The notes under the pieces: generated by a model
Databases searched by the model: none
The model's input: only the letters and a program-made list of their open reading frames with translations
What the model was told of the DNA's origin: nothing
In this document: positions 34,082-43,021 of the stretch, piece by piece
How the letters are laid out: each line of letters opens with the position of its first letter
Position numbering within the stretch: the stretch's first letter is position 1
Assembly: GCA_902788505.1 (NCBI GenBank)
Contig: CADAKH010000018.1
Coordinates: 1-58,968 of the forward strand
Direction of reading: 5' to 3'
From: Oscillospiraceae bacterium
GTDB taxonomy: Bacteria > Bacillota > Clostridia > Saccharofermentanales > Saccharofermentanaceae
Length of the DNA: 58,968 nucleotides
Program-made: the position numbers and the translations under genes

Positions 34082-35212
34082 TTATGCGCCGAGCTGCGGC
34101 TGGTCGTGGTCGAAAAGCGCTCCGTTAATGAGCATCAGGTCATATACACCGTGGTCTATCGAGTACTCGATGATAAGATCGAACTTGCTCGATGGCGAGA
34201 AGGCATAGCCCGCACGTCTTAAGAAATCCCTGGTCTCGTCCAGATTAAGGCGGAGCGCCAGCGCAAAAGCCACCGCGGTATTCTTTTTGGGCTGATAATC
34301 CCTGTTGCTTCTTATCTTTGAGAAAAGCTTTCTGTCTACATTTGCGCGCTTGTAAACTTCAGTGTCCGAATAACCTTTTTCGATGATAAGTCTGAGCAGG
34401 CTCTCCTGCCATGTCTCGCCGACATTCTTAACAACATCATCGAGTGATCTCTGTGAAGATTTTGCTAATGGTTGGGCACCGGCGCACATGGCTGCCTGAG
34501 ACTCTGCCATCATTGCATTTTTGCCGGATTCGAAAAAGCCTCTCCGCTCACGTCTTAAACGCTCTTTGCGGGACCGCTTTTCATGATGTGACTCTTCTGA
34601 TTCTTCGTCGCATATTTCAAACTGAGGCATCTCCATTCTGTCTTCCATGACAGCTTGGGGATACTCTTCTTCGATCCTTTCCTCGACATATTTCTCATCG
34701 ATAAAACGGTCAACACCGGCAAAGATCTTGTCTGATAATCTGAAAGATTCGCTGTCGAAAACTACGAGTGTGATATCCATCTCGTGATCTGCAAGAAAAC
34801 TGCTGAAAACTGATGTCGCGATCAGGAGGGCATCAGGCTTCGGAAAGCCGTATGTACCGGTTGCAAGAAGCGGGAAAGCGATACTCTCGATTTCCAGCTC
34901 TGCTGCCTTGTTAAGACAGTTCTGATAACACTTTCTGACAGTCTCTTTTTCGCCATGGTCACCGCCCTGCCAGATGGGACCTACCGTATGGAAAATGTAC
35001 TTTGCCTGAAGGTCAAAAGCAGGCGTTACAGCCACTTCGCCTTCAGCGATGCGGCCTATCTTTCTGCGCTCTTCAAGAAGCTTCTCCGCTCCTGCGGCAT
35101 TATATACCGCACTGTCTGTTCCGTCCGAATAGACGGGCTCGGGATTGGCAGTGTTTACGATAGCATCAGCACTGATCTTCGTAATGTCATTTCGAACTAT
35201 CTGAAAAGCCAT
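34082..35212 (-). CDS. Macro domain fused to C-terminal HTH-like domain
   Basis: A 376-residue fusion. Residues 1-170 are a macro domain (NDITKISADAIVNTANPEP, GAEKLLEERRKIG, and the loop LLATGTYGFPKPDAL), which binds or removes ADP-ribose. A charged linker (about 190-245) leads to residues 255-376, which form a helical domain with YKRANVDRKLFSKIRSN and FALALRLNLDETRDFLRRAG, resembling a Cro/XRE-type helix-turn-helix. The latter domain is known at the end of assorted clostridial proteins. A regulator sensing ADP-ribose or its derivatives is an inference. Confidence 0.82.
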   Translation of the reverse strand: MAFQIVRNDITKISADAIVNTANPEPVYSDGTDSAVYNAAGAEKLLEERRKIGRIAEGEVAVTPAFDLQAKYIFHTVGPIWQGGDHGEKETVRKCYQNCLNKAAELEIESIAFPLLATGTYGFPKPDALLIATSVFSSFLADHEMDITLVVFDSESFRLSDKIFAGVDRFIDEKYVEERIEEEYPQAVMEDRMEMPQFEICDEESEESHHEKRSRKERLRRERRGFFESGKNAMMAESQAAMCAGAQPLAKSSQRSLDDVVKNVGETWQESLLRLIIEKGYSDTEVYKRANVDRKLFSKIRSNRDYQPKKNTAVAFALALRLNLDETRDFLRRAGYAFSPSSKFDLIIEYSIDHGVYDLMLINGALFDHDQPQLGA

Positions 35213-35425
35213 TTTGCACCTCTTTTGACTCTTATTATAGTCTCATCTTTAAATGTGACAAACATGTAAGACCTTCGTAAGCAGATCAAATGGAGAAGAT
35301 ACCCTGTTTTTCCTAAACTTTGGTTGTCTTGCAGGATTTGCCTGAATTTTAATAAAATCTTAAGGTATTTGCCGCAACTATTTAAATCTATTTGTGCAAT
35401 AATGGGTGCCGGGAGAATAAAAACT

Positions 35426-36733
35426 ATGGAAACAATCAGGATCATCAATTTCATCATCACGGCCATCTTCGCCGTATGTTACTCATATCAGTTCTTTTAC
35501 GTACCGGTATCGCTCTGGATGCAGCACCGCGAAAAGAAGGCTAAAAAAGCCTGCAGCACATCCGACAGCGAACTCTGCAACAGAAACCTCAAGAACTATG
35601 CTGTTCTCATCTGCGCCAGAAACGAGGAAAATGTAATCGGCGAACTCATAGACAGCATCGCAAACCAGACATATAAGGGTGGAATAACAACATTCGTAAT
35701 GGCTGACAACTGCACCGACAACACATATAGTGTTGCAATCAGTCACGGTGCCATCGCCTATACCAGAAGATCCCATGACAAGATCGGCAAGGGTTATGCG
35801 ATGGAGGCTCTTCTCGGTGAGATCAAAAAGGATTTTCCTTCCGGATTTGACGGCTATTTCGTTTTCGATGCCGACAATATCCTTGCACCTGATTACATCG
35901 AGGAAATGCACAAGTGCCACCTCGAAGGCAATGAAGCGATCACATCTTACCGTGACACCAAAAACTACGGTGATAACTGGATCAGCTCCGGCTACGGTCT
36001 CTGGTTCTTAAGAGAATCCATGTATCTCAATTACGCCCGCTGCAAACTTGGCTCTTCCGCAGCTATTTCGGGCACGGGATTCTTCTTCTCGAATGAAGTT
36101 CTAAAGGATATCGGCGGATGGCCTTTCCACCTTCTTACAGAAGACATCGAATTCACGATCAACCGCGTCTGCAAAGGCCGTAAGATCGCATTCTGCAGAA
36201 GTGCCGTTTTCTATGACGAACAGCCCACGTCTTTAAGACAGTCTTTCAGACAGCGCATGCGCTGGGCAAGAGGCTACTTCCAGGTCTTCCATCACTACGG
36301 CAAGGCCCTCACACGTGAGACTTTCCATGGTAATTTCGCGGCATTCGACATGGCCATGAACATCATGCCTGCATTCTTCCTTACCGCGACATCGATCGTC
36401 TGCAATCTTGCATACGGCATCATCGGCGCGGCAACGGGCGGCGACATCACGATCGCGCTCTGGTCAATGTGTGAGACTATCTTCAATGCATGTGCGCTCC
36501 TCGTTGTTTTAGGCGGAATCACGACCGTCACGGAATGGAAGAACATCCACGCCGGTGTGGCAAGAAAGATCTTCTCGATCTTCACATTCCCGCTCTTTAT
36601 GCTCACATACATTCCTGTTGCTTTCACGGCGATCTTCGTAAATCCGGGATGGAAACCGATCAAGCACAAGGCAACGACATCCGCGCTGATGACAGACATC
36701 TGCCGCACGGAAACAAAACAGAAAATATCCTGA
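35426..36733 (+). CDS. Family 2 glycosyltransferase (processive type)
   Basis: A 435-residue membrane glycosyltransferase. An N-terminal helix (about 5-25), a GT-A domain (YAVLICARNEENVIGELI, the metal motif FDADN, TEDIEF and QRMRWARG, equivalent to the QxxRW of cellulose and hyaluronan synthases) and three or four C-terminal helices are visible. It probably makes or extends a polysaccharide or glycolipid at the membrane. I chose the ATG at 35426 after GGGAG; an upstream in-frame ATG at 35324 would add a basic leader without a ribosome site. Monocistronic. Confidence 0.88.
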   Translation: METIRIINFIITAIFAVCYSYQFFYVPVSLWMQHREKKAKKACSTSDSELCNRNLKNYAVLICARNEENVIGELIDSIANQTYKGGITTFVMADNCTDNTYSVAISHGAIAYTRRSHDKIGKGYAMEALLGEIKKDFPSGFDGYFVFDADNILAPDYIEEMHKCHLEGNEAITSYRDTKNYGDNWISSGYGLWFLRESMYLNYARCKLGSSAAISGTGFFFSNEVLKDIGGWPFHLLTEDIEFTINRVCKGRKIAFCRSAVFYDEQPTSLRQSFRQRMRWARGYFQVFHHYGKALTRETFHGNFAAFDMAMNIMPAFFLTATSIVCNLAYGIIGAATGGDITIALWSMCETIFNACALLVVLGGITTVTEWKNIHAGVARKIFSIFTFPLFMLTYIPVAFTAIFVNPGWKPIKHKATTSALMTDICRTETKQKIS

Positions 36734-36752
36734 TCAGTCAATCGAATATAAA

Positions 36753-36784
36753 ACGGGGGCGCCTTCCTTACCTGGTGCCCCCGT
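36753..36784. terminator. Bidirectional terminator between GT2 and feo genes
   Basis: Strong stem ACGGGGGC/GCCCCCGT with extra pairs and a TTCCTTACCT-type loop between convergent genes. The minus-strand tail is TTTTATATT, best suited to ending the feo transcript. Confidence 0.8.
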
Positions 36785-36796
36785 ATTCGTTATGAG

Positions 36797-36961
36797 TTAT
36801 TTTCGCTGTGCCATACCGCATCCGCCCATGCCGTTCTTCTTCATGCATTCGGCACAGTTGCCGCAGCAGGGACTCGTCTTTTTGCGCCTGACGGCAAGTA
36901 TGACTGCTCCCGTCAATACCGCTGCTATGACTGCTATCAGAATGAAATCGACAGGTCTCAT
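36797..36961 (-). CDS. FeoB-associated Cys-rich membrane protein
   Basis: A 54-residue protein: one transmembrane helix (DFILIAVIAAVLTGAVILAV) followed by a basic stretch and a Cys-rich tail (CCGNCAECMKKNGMGGC). The ATG overlaps the feoB stop by four bases (ATGA). Such small Cys-rich proteins are regularly encoded after feoB in Bacillota and may handle iron or fix the pore. The longer frame reading back to 37063 is only a shadow inside feoB. Confidence 0.87.
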   Translation of the reverse strand: MRPVDFILIAVIAAVLTGAVILAVRRKKTSPCCGNCAECMKKNGMGGCGMAQRK

Positions 36962-39312
36962 ATAAGCGCCCCCGTGCATGCCAGAATGATGATCCTGAAA
37001 AGGAAGCTTACGATCCACGCAAGAACGCACTGCCATACGACAACTACTAAGGACCACTTCCATCCGAGCTCACGCCTTACGGATGCGATAGCTGCGACAC
37101 AGGGTGTATAAAGAAGGCTGAATATAAGAAGTGTTGCGGCTTCAACTGTGCCCAGAACAGAACCGATACCGCCTTCCGCGCCAAAGAGAACTTCAAGTAC
37201 TGACACAACACTTTCTTTTGCCATGAAGCCGCTGATAAGAGATGTCGTGATACGCCAGTCGCCAAGTCCCAAAGGCTTCATGACAGGTGCGATGAATCCC
37301 GATATCAGGGCAATGATGCTCTTTGAAGAATCACTGACAAGGTTAAATCTTGTATCAAAGCTCTTGAGGAACCATACAACGACAGTCGCAATGAGTATGA
37401 CCGAGAAAGCCTTCTGCAGGAAATCTTTTGCCTTCTCCCACATGAGCTGGAGCGTAGATCTGAGACTCGGAAGTCTGTAATTCGGAAGCTCCATTACGAA
37501 AGGTGCTGCTTCGCCCTTGAAAAGCACTTTCTTATAGACGAATGCGATAAGGATGCCGACTATGATGCTCAGGAGATAAAGCCCGATCATGATGAGTCCG
37601 CCTTTGCCGGGGAAGAAAGAACTTACGAAAAATGCATAGATCGGAAGCTTGGCCGTGCAGCTCATGAACGGTGTCAGAAGTATCGTCATCTTACGGTCTC
37701 TGTCGGAAGGCAATGTCCTCGTCGACATGACTGCGGGAACCGTGCATCCGAAGCCTATCAGGAGCGGTACGATAGACCTTCCCGAAAGTCCGATCTTTCT
37801 GAGGATCTTATCCATGAAGAATGCGATCCTCGCGATATATCCGCTGTCTTCCAGAAGCGACAGGAAGAAGAACATTACAACGACGATCGGCAGGAAGCTC
37901 AGAACGCTTCCGACACCTTCGAAGATACCGTCGATGATGAGGCTGTGGATAACATCATTAACATGGGCATTCGTGAGCGCCTGTTCGGTCACATTGGTAA
38001 GGAATCCGATACCAAGTTCCAGAAGCCACTGGAAGAAAGCGCCGATAACATTGAAAGTCAGGAAAAACACCAGGCCCATGATCACGATAAAGATCGGGAT
38101 AGCCGAGAATTTGCCCGTTAGGACCTTGTCTACCTTCTCGCTTCTTTCACGTTCCCTGTTCTGAACGGGCTTTGTCACGCACTGCTTTGTCAGCTGCATT
38201 ATGTATGCAAAACGCATATCTGCAACGGCAGCAGCGGGATCCAAACCCGACTTCTTCTCGACTTTGACTCTGATATGTTCAAGAAGATCTTTTTCGTTGT
38301 CATCGAGGTCCAGCTGATTTAAGATCAGCTCGTCGCCTTCAAGTGCCTTGCATGCCGCAAATCTTAACGGGAGTCCCTGCGTCTTCGCCTTCTCTTCGAT
38401 GAGATGTTCAACGGCGTGGATCGAACTGTGTACGGGACTGTCAGGTGAGCAGAAGTCCTGCTCGATAGGCTTTTCGCAATACTTGGCAATATGGATCGCA
38501 TGTGTGATGAGCTCATCGATACCCTGATTCTTCGCAGCGCTGATCGGAACGACCGGCACGCCCAGGATCTGTTCCATCAGGTTGATATCAACAGAACCCC
38601 CGTTGCCTGTCAGCTCGTCCATCATGTTAAGAGCCACTACGACCGGTCTGTCGGTCTCAAGAAGCTGCATCGTCAGATACAGGTTGCGTTCGATATTCGT
38701 GGAATCAACGATATTGATTATCGCATCAGGCTTACTGTCGAGGACAAAGTCTCTCGATACTATCTCCTCTTTGGAATAGGGCGACATCGAATAAATGCCC
38801 GGAAGATCCGTGATCACTGTATCCGGATGGCCGATTATCGCGCCGTCTTTTTTATCGACAGTAACGCCGGGGAAATTACCGACATGCTGGTTTGAACCCG
38901 TAAGCCTGTTGAAAAGTGTTGTCTTTCCGCTGTTCTGGTTGCCTACCAGCGCGAAAGAAAGGACGTGACCGTCCGGCAGCGGATTCTCGTGTTTTTTATC
39001 GTGGTGGATACCCGGCTCACCTAGATTCGGGTGCGCAACATTTGTCTTGTCCTTGCGCTTTTCTTTCGCCGTATCTTCAGCCTTTAACTCAAGTTTTGTG
39101 ACTGCAATCTTCTCGGCATCGTCAAGTCTTAACGACAGTTCATAACCATGTATCCTGACTTCGACGGGATCCCCCATCGGTGCAAACTTTACGATCGTGA
39201 TCACGGCACCCGGAATGATGCCCATATCCAGAAAATGCTGACGCAGCGCCCCTTCTCCGCCAACCTTCTCAACTCTGCAGCTCTCCCCTGCCTTGAGTTC
39301 CTTTAATGTCAT
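36958..39312 (-). CDS. feoB: FeoA-FeoB fusion, ferrous iron transporter
   Basis: A 784-residue fusion. Residues 1-75 are a FeoA SH3-like domain (LKELKAGESCRVEKV, LRQHFLDMGIIPGAVI). After a charged linker comes the FeoB G domain with G1 GNQNSGKTTLFNR, G3 DLPG and G4 NMMD, then the FeoB membrane region with repeated GLSGRSIVPLLIGFGC-type and Cys-containing helices. It imports Fe2+. The ATG at 39312 follows AGGGAG. Two DtxR-like palindromes upstream point to iron-dependent repression. FeoA is normally a separate gene; fusions are known in some clostridia. Confidence 0.93.
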   Translation of the reverse strand: MTLKELKAGESCRVEKVGGEGALRQHFLDMGIIPGAVITIVKFAPMGDPVEVRIHGYELSLRLDDAEKIAVTKLELKAEDTAKEKRKDKTNVAHPNLGEPGIHHDKKHENPLPDGHVLSFALVGNQNSGKTTLFNRLTGSNQHVGNFPGVTVDKKDGAIIGHPDTVITDLPGIYSMSPYSKEEIVSRDFVLDSKPDAIINIVDSTNIERNLYLTMQLLETDRPVVVALNMMDELTGNGGSVDINLMEQILGVPVVPISAAKNQGIDELITHAIHIAKYCEKPIEQDFCSPDSPVHSSIHAVEHLIEEKAKTQGLPLRFAACKALEGDELILNQLDLDDNEKDLLEHIRVKVEKKSGLDPAAAVADMRFAYIMQLTKQCVTKPVQNRERERSEKVDKVLTGKFSAIPIFIVIMGLVFFLTFNVIGAFFQWLLELGIGFLTNVTEQALTNAHVNDVIHSLIIDGIFEGVGSVLSFLPIVVVMFFFLSLLEDSGYIARIAFFMDKILRKIGLSGRSIVPLLIGFGCTVPAVMSTRTLPSDRDRKMTILLTPFMSCTAKLPIYAFFVSSFFPGKGGLIMIGLYLLSIIVGILIAFVYKKVLFKGEAAPFVMELPNYRLPSLRSTLQLMWEKAKDFLQKAFSVILIATVVVWFLKSFDTRFNLVSDSSKSIIALISGFIAPVMKPLGLGDWRITTSLISGFMAKESVVSVLEVLFGAEGGIGSVLGTVEAATLLIFSLLYTPCVAAIASVRRELGWKWSLVVVVWQCVLAWIVSFLFRIIILACTGALI

Positions 39313-39442
39313 AAAAAGCTCCCTGCCGGTCATCTCTGCTGAATAAAGCCGTTTTGCACTGGCTCCGCCCCTTAAGCAGATAACCGAATATATCTTATTT
39401 CGACATTATTATAGACTCAGGCTTCTTTGGGAGATATTGACA

Positions 39443-39503
39443 GTTAGTACAAACTAACTATTTATATAAATGAGCATATTGTTGCAGGTTAGCACATTCT
39501 AAC
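39443..39503 (-). promoter_or_regulatory. Two DtxR/IdeR-like operators upstream of feoAB
   Basis: Two palindromes of identical design GTTAG-N6-CTAAC lie at 39443-39458 and 39488-39503, 45 bp centre to centre. The first extends to AGTTAGT-ACAA-ACTAACT. The half site TTAG/CTAA resembles DtxR/IdeR boxes (consensus half TTAGG). A minus-strand TATATAAA between the two could be a -10 element, so a bound repressor would block it. Confidence 0.65.
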
Positions 39504-39540
39504 TTTTTGCTGTCCTTAATTCTCCCGTCACAACCGCTTA

Positions 39541-40344
39541 TCACAACAGATACCGCCTTATCTTCTCTTCGATCACTCTGGTATTGAGCGGCTTTTTGTC
39601 CGTCTCCATTGTCAGGATCAGTCTCGTCTCATCAAAGTCACCGGCAAGCGTATACTTCTCGATCTTTTTTACGTTCCTGTCAGCATAATTCTCATTGCCC
39701 ATCATGCCAAGATGCTCCCAATAGTACTCTTCGCGGAGCCTTACATTCAGGCAGTTAAAATCCGGTGCCGCCATCACCACCCCATTGTGATAAACCGGGA
39801 ATTCATAGCGGTACGGTATATTGTTTCTGTACAGCGCATCGGCAATCAGTATTTCAGACTTCGATCTTACACGCTCACCCCGCGCCGTAAAGTATTCCGG
39901 TTCATTCTTATCGAATCCCAGGTGTTGATAAGGTACACTCTGCCAAGCCCTGACAAACTCCTCATCACTCATAAAAAGCGGCTTCACCAGCTGTTTTCTC
40001 GGCTCACTCAAAACCTCATATACTCTTTTTGCCGCATCAGGATCGTACTCTTCCAGAAATCTCTCGACCGCCTTGCGCTGTTTTTCAAGTTCTTTGATCA
40101 GCTTAAGGTCGTAGGCTTTCTGGGCCAGAGCAACAGCGGTTGACTGTTCCTTCCGCGGAATATAGATGCCATGACGGCCGCTTTTTCCGGTCTTTTGATA
40201 ATACTGATATTGATTCCACTTTTTTGTCAGCTGCAAGCAACCTTCCGGCGCGCCTTCCACGCGGCTTTCGATTCTTCGTATTCTTTCTTCGGTTACGGCT
40301 TTCAATTTTTTCATTTCTTCTATCAACAAGACTGTTTCAAACAT
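39541..40344 (-). CDS. PD-(D/E)XK nuclease-like protein
   Basis: A 267-residue cytoplasmic protein. The N-terminal half is helical and basic (about 1-110). The C-terminal part contains RSKSEILIADALYRNNIPY, then PDFNCL and YYWEHLGMM, which together suggest the restriction-endonuclease fold (E, D and E residues). The ATG at 40344 follows GGAGG. Similar lone proteins are frequent in Lachnospiraceae-type genomes without known function. No methylase is adjacent, so it is not an obvious restriction system. Confidence 0.7.
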   Translation of the reverse strand: MFETVLLIEEMKKLKAVTEERIRRIESRVEGAPEGCLQLTKKWNQYQYYQKTGKSGRHGIYIPRKEQSTAVALAQKAYDLKLIKELEKQRKAVERFLEEYDPDAAKRVYEVLSEPRKQLVKPLFMSDEEFVRAWQSVPYQHLGFDKNEPEYFTARGERVRSKSEILIADALYRNNIPYRYEFPVYHNGVVMAAPDFNCLNVRLREEYYWEHLGMMGNENYADRNVKKIEKYTLAGDFDETRLILTMETDKKPLNTRVIEEKIRRYLL

Positions 40345-40376
40345 CTTTAAACCTCCACATCTGGCCTGGAATCTAC

Positions 40377-40569
40377 ACCTACATGTCAAAAACGGATTTT
40401 TCGGATTTATACCCGTAGTTTTTTCCTTTTTTCACGGTCAAATCAGCAGAGCCTACATGCAAAATTTCAAATACTAATAAATTGGCATGTAGGTTTTGCG
40501 TCTTAGCAATCAACAATCGGCTAAACCTACGGGTAAAAAGCACTGTTTCTGCGAAATAACATGTAGCTC
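40377..40569. repeat. Non-coding tract with dispersed CTAC inverted motifs
   Basis: Part of a 545-bp gap (40345-40889) with no convincing gene. The word CCTACATG or its complement CATGTAGG occurs at 40379, 40450, 40483 and, partially, 40560, and TACCCGTAG/CCTACGGGTA at 40419 and 40528. CCTACATGC and GCATGTAGG form an inverted pair around 24 bp. This may be a degraded dispersed repeat or a multi-site operator. Confidence 0.5.
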
Positions 40570-40669
40570 GCTTTTTTCGAGGGCTTTTGACTTCAATCCT
40601 AGCGGCCGGCATTCAAACTTCAATACTTTCGGGCAAGATTGAGACCGGTCTCATTTTCGGCCGGCGTAA

Positions 40670-40765
40670 AAATCTGTATCGGCAAGGCAGAGGAAATCTG
40701 TATCGGCAAGGCAGGGGAAATCTGTATCGGCAAGGCAGGGGAAATCTGTATCGGCAAGGCAGGGG
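40670..40765. repeat. 24-bp tandem repeat, four copies
   Basis: Four head-to-tail units that begin AAATCTGTATCGGCAAGG and end CAGGGG, differing at one position (first unit has CAGAGG); a fifth, degenerate unit follows. Because 24 is a multiple of three, both strands stay open and give repetitive short frames with no signal or ribosome site, so I regard it as non-coding. It ends 125 bp upstream of the GH43 start. Confidence 0.85.
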
Positions 40766-40889
40766 AAAACCATATTGGCACGACAAAACAACAAAAATGT
40801 GCAAAGACTGCGAATAACCCGTCAATTTTTATTTACATGTGCGCGTAGAATGTTGTAGCATATGGTATCTGTAAAAGAGAGGGATTACC

Positions 40890-42359
40890 ATGGAAAAGAA
40901 AATAATCAGGGGTGCGAACCCTTATATGCCTTTGTGGGAGCATATTCCGGACGGCGAGCCGCGCGTTTTTACATATAACGGCGAGACAAGGATCTATCTG
41001 TACGGATCACATGATGTTTTGAAGACCGAGTATTGCGGATACGATTATGTAGTCTGGTCGGCTCCGGTGGATGACCTGACGAACTGGACATGTCACGGTG
41101 AGTGCTACAGGGCGACAGACGGCGGCGTACTCTATGCACCTGATGTTGTTCAGAAGGGTGACACTTTCTATATGTATGCGGCTGAGTCCAAGGGTTCGGT
41201 GATCATGATGGCAACATCGAAAACTCCGTGGGGTCCTTTTACAAATCCCGTTAAGACTGAACTCGGTTTCGATCCCGGCATCCTGGTTGACGATGACGGC
41301 AGAGTGTACGCATACTGGGGATTCTGCGAATCTTATGCAGGCGAGATGAATGACGACATGGTAACTCTCAAGAAGGAGACTGTAAGGCCTCACCTGATCG
41401 GTCATTCAAAGCCTTTTTGGATCAAGGAAGATGACGGACATGTTATTCCCGAGGACGGTTTTTTTGAAGCTTCAAGCCCGAGAAAAGTTAACGGCAAGTA
41501 TGTTCTCGTTTATTCAAAACGTTACGAATATCCGAAACCGGAGCTTGGCGTATTCGGAAGCAACAACGGTTTCCTCAGCTACAAGTGGTGCGATTCGCCT
41601 CTTGGTGATTTCAAGATGGGCGGCGATATCAGCTTCAACGGCGGAGAGATAATCGAAGGGGATGACGGCAACGGCATCATGACATATCAGTGGGGCAACA
41701 ATCACGGCTCGCTGATGAAGATCAAGGACCAGTGGTACATCTTCTATCACAGGCAGACCGGATGCAATGAGTTCTCAAGACAGGCAATGGTTGAACCCGT
41801 TGATGTCGCACTTGATAAGAACGGAAAGATCTTCATCGGAAAGATCGAATACGAGAACGGTGAGCCTGTCAGATCCGATGTTGTCGATATGACTTCACAG
41901 GGCTTTAACAGCGACGGACTCGATGCTTATTCGATCATCTCCGCAGGTTACACATGCCACATGTACGACGGCAACGGCAAGGCAATGTATCAGGACAATG
42001 CCGAAGGTACTAACAAGGACGTGAGAGTTGCTCATATACAGCCTGTTTACGAAGGCGATTCTTCGCCTGTTGTTGACATCCAGAATGGTGCGACGATCGG
42101 ATTCAAGTACATTAACTTCGGTTCAGAAGGAGCTTCAAAAGCTACTGTCAGGGGAAGCTTCCCTGCATGCTACGGAATAAAGATCAGACTGGATTCTTAT
42201 AACGGTACTGTTATTGCTGATAAGAAAGCAGAAGCAGACTCCGTAGAACTCGTTCTGGATCTTTCCGGAAAGGTCACGGGAAAGCACGCTGTTTATTTTG
42301 AATTCCTGTCAGACGACAACACGCAAAGAGCAGTATTCGATACATTTACTTTTGATTAA
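40890..42359 (+). CDS. Glycoside hydrolase family 43 enzyme
   Basis: A 489-residue enzyme. The five-bladed GH43 catalytic domain (about 5-320) shows the Asp in YAPDVV, the DP in FDPGILVDDDG and the acid Glu in FFEASSPR. A C-terminal beta-sandwich, CBM6-like (about 360-489), probably binds the chain. No signal peptide is present, so it works inside the cell on imported oligosaccharides, cleaving arabinose or xylose residues. GAGAGGGATT before the ATG acts as ribosome site. It is followed after 14 bp by a lipoprotein gene, and fits the ChvE-type sugar import elsewhere in the window. Confidence 0.9.
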   Translation: MEKKIIRGANPYMPLWEHIPDGEPRVFTYNGETRIYLYGSHDVLKTEYCGYDYVVWSAPVDDLTNWTCHGECYRATDGGVLYAPDVVQKGDTFYMYAAESKGSVIMMATSKTPWGPFTNPVKTELGFDPGILVDDDGRVYAYWGFCESYAGEMNDDMVTLKKETVRPHLIGHSKPFWIKEDDGHVIPEDGFFEASSPRKVNGKYVLVYSKRYEYPKPELGVFGSNNGFLSYKWCDSPLGDFKMGGDISFNGGEIIEGDDGNGIMTYQWGNNHGSLMKIKDQWYIFYHRQTGCNEFSRQAMVEPVDVALDKNGKIFIGKIEYENGEPVRSDVVDMTSQGFNSDGLDAYSIISAGYTCHMYDGNGKAMYQDNAEGTNKDVRVAHIQPVYEGDSSPVVDIQNGATIGFKYINFGSEGASKATVRGSFPACYGIKIRLDSYNGTVIADKKAEADSVELVLDLSGKVTGKHAVYFEFLSDDNTQRAVFDTFTFD

Positions 42360-42373
42360 CGGGGAGAATCATC

Positions 42374-42931
42374 ATGGGTGCAAGGATCAGGAAGATCACA
42401 GGTCTTATCACAGTTATTTCCATAGTTTGTCTGCTGACTGTTTCATGCGGAACATCGGGCAAACCTTCTTATGTATTGACTGCCGGTGAAGACAACGGAT
42501 TAGTAGCGGCTTACAGAGCATATTTCGAGATCGACGGAAATACAGTCAATGAAATACAGGAAGACCGTTACAGAAATCTTATCTTAAAAAACAGCGACTA
42601 CATGGCAGTCAACTATACGACATACATATACAACGTTGATGCAAAATCCAGCAACGTAACCAAGTGGTCCTATACCGAAAGCGGCTACGACACTGAACTT
42701 TACAATACCGATAAACTCATAAAGTATCTTAAAAAGATGGATGTCTATTACACCGGCGATGTCTATATTCAGATCATGGAATTCGACAAATACACACTGA
42801 TTGAAGTTCAGAATAAAGAAGGCAGCACTGTAGTTGATATCTCAACGGCTCTTTTCAAGAACGGAATGATGGTCAACAATCCGAAAGGCGTAACACTTAA
42901 GTCCCTCGATAAAGTTTATAAGCTTGCCTGA
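42374..42931 (+). CDS. Lipoprotein of unknown function
   Basis: A 185-residue lipoprotein: basic start MGARIRK, hydrophobic helix, lipobox TVSC. The mature part is rich in Tyr and Asn (YTTYIYNVDAKSSN) with no recognisable domain. GGGGAG before the ATG is the ribosome site. It is in one transcript with the GH43 gene, yet the lipoprotein is outside and the enzyme inside, so a shared role is uncertain. Confidence 0.75.
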   Translation: MGARIRKITGLITVISIVCLLTVSCGTSGKPSYVLTAGEDNGLVAAYRAYFEIDGNTVNEIQEDRYRNLILKNSDYMAVNYTTYIYNVDAKSSNVTKWSYTESGYDTELYNTDKLIKYLKKMDVYYTGDVYIQIMEFDKYTLIEVQNKEGSTVVDISTALFKNGMMVNNPKGVTLKSLDKVYKLA

Positions 42932-42972
42932 TGCTGCAAAAACCTTTATAAAATCTGATGAAAACAAAATGA

Positions 42973-43003
42973 AACGGGTTGTCTCATATTGAGACAACCC
43001 GTT
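42973..43003. terminator. Bidirectional terminator with GTCTCA/TGAGAC core
   Basis: Perfect 14-bp stem AACGGGTTGTCTCA/TGAGACAACCCGTT with a TAT loop, between convergent genes; TTTTAT follows on plus and TTTCATTTTG on minus. Confidence 0.88.
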
Positions 43004-43021
43004 GTTTTATCTTCAAAAAGA

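Noticed and set aside
40580..40595. Third copy of the TTTTGACTTG word seen at two promoters
   Set aside because: The match is TTTTGACTTC only, without a neighbouring TATAAT.
40670..40765. CRISPR array
   Set aside because: The units follow each other without spacers and there are no cas genes.
40587..40848. Small repetitive proteins in the minisatellite, on either strand
   Set aside because: No ribosome site, no signal, frames exist only because the repeat length is a multiple of three.
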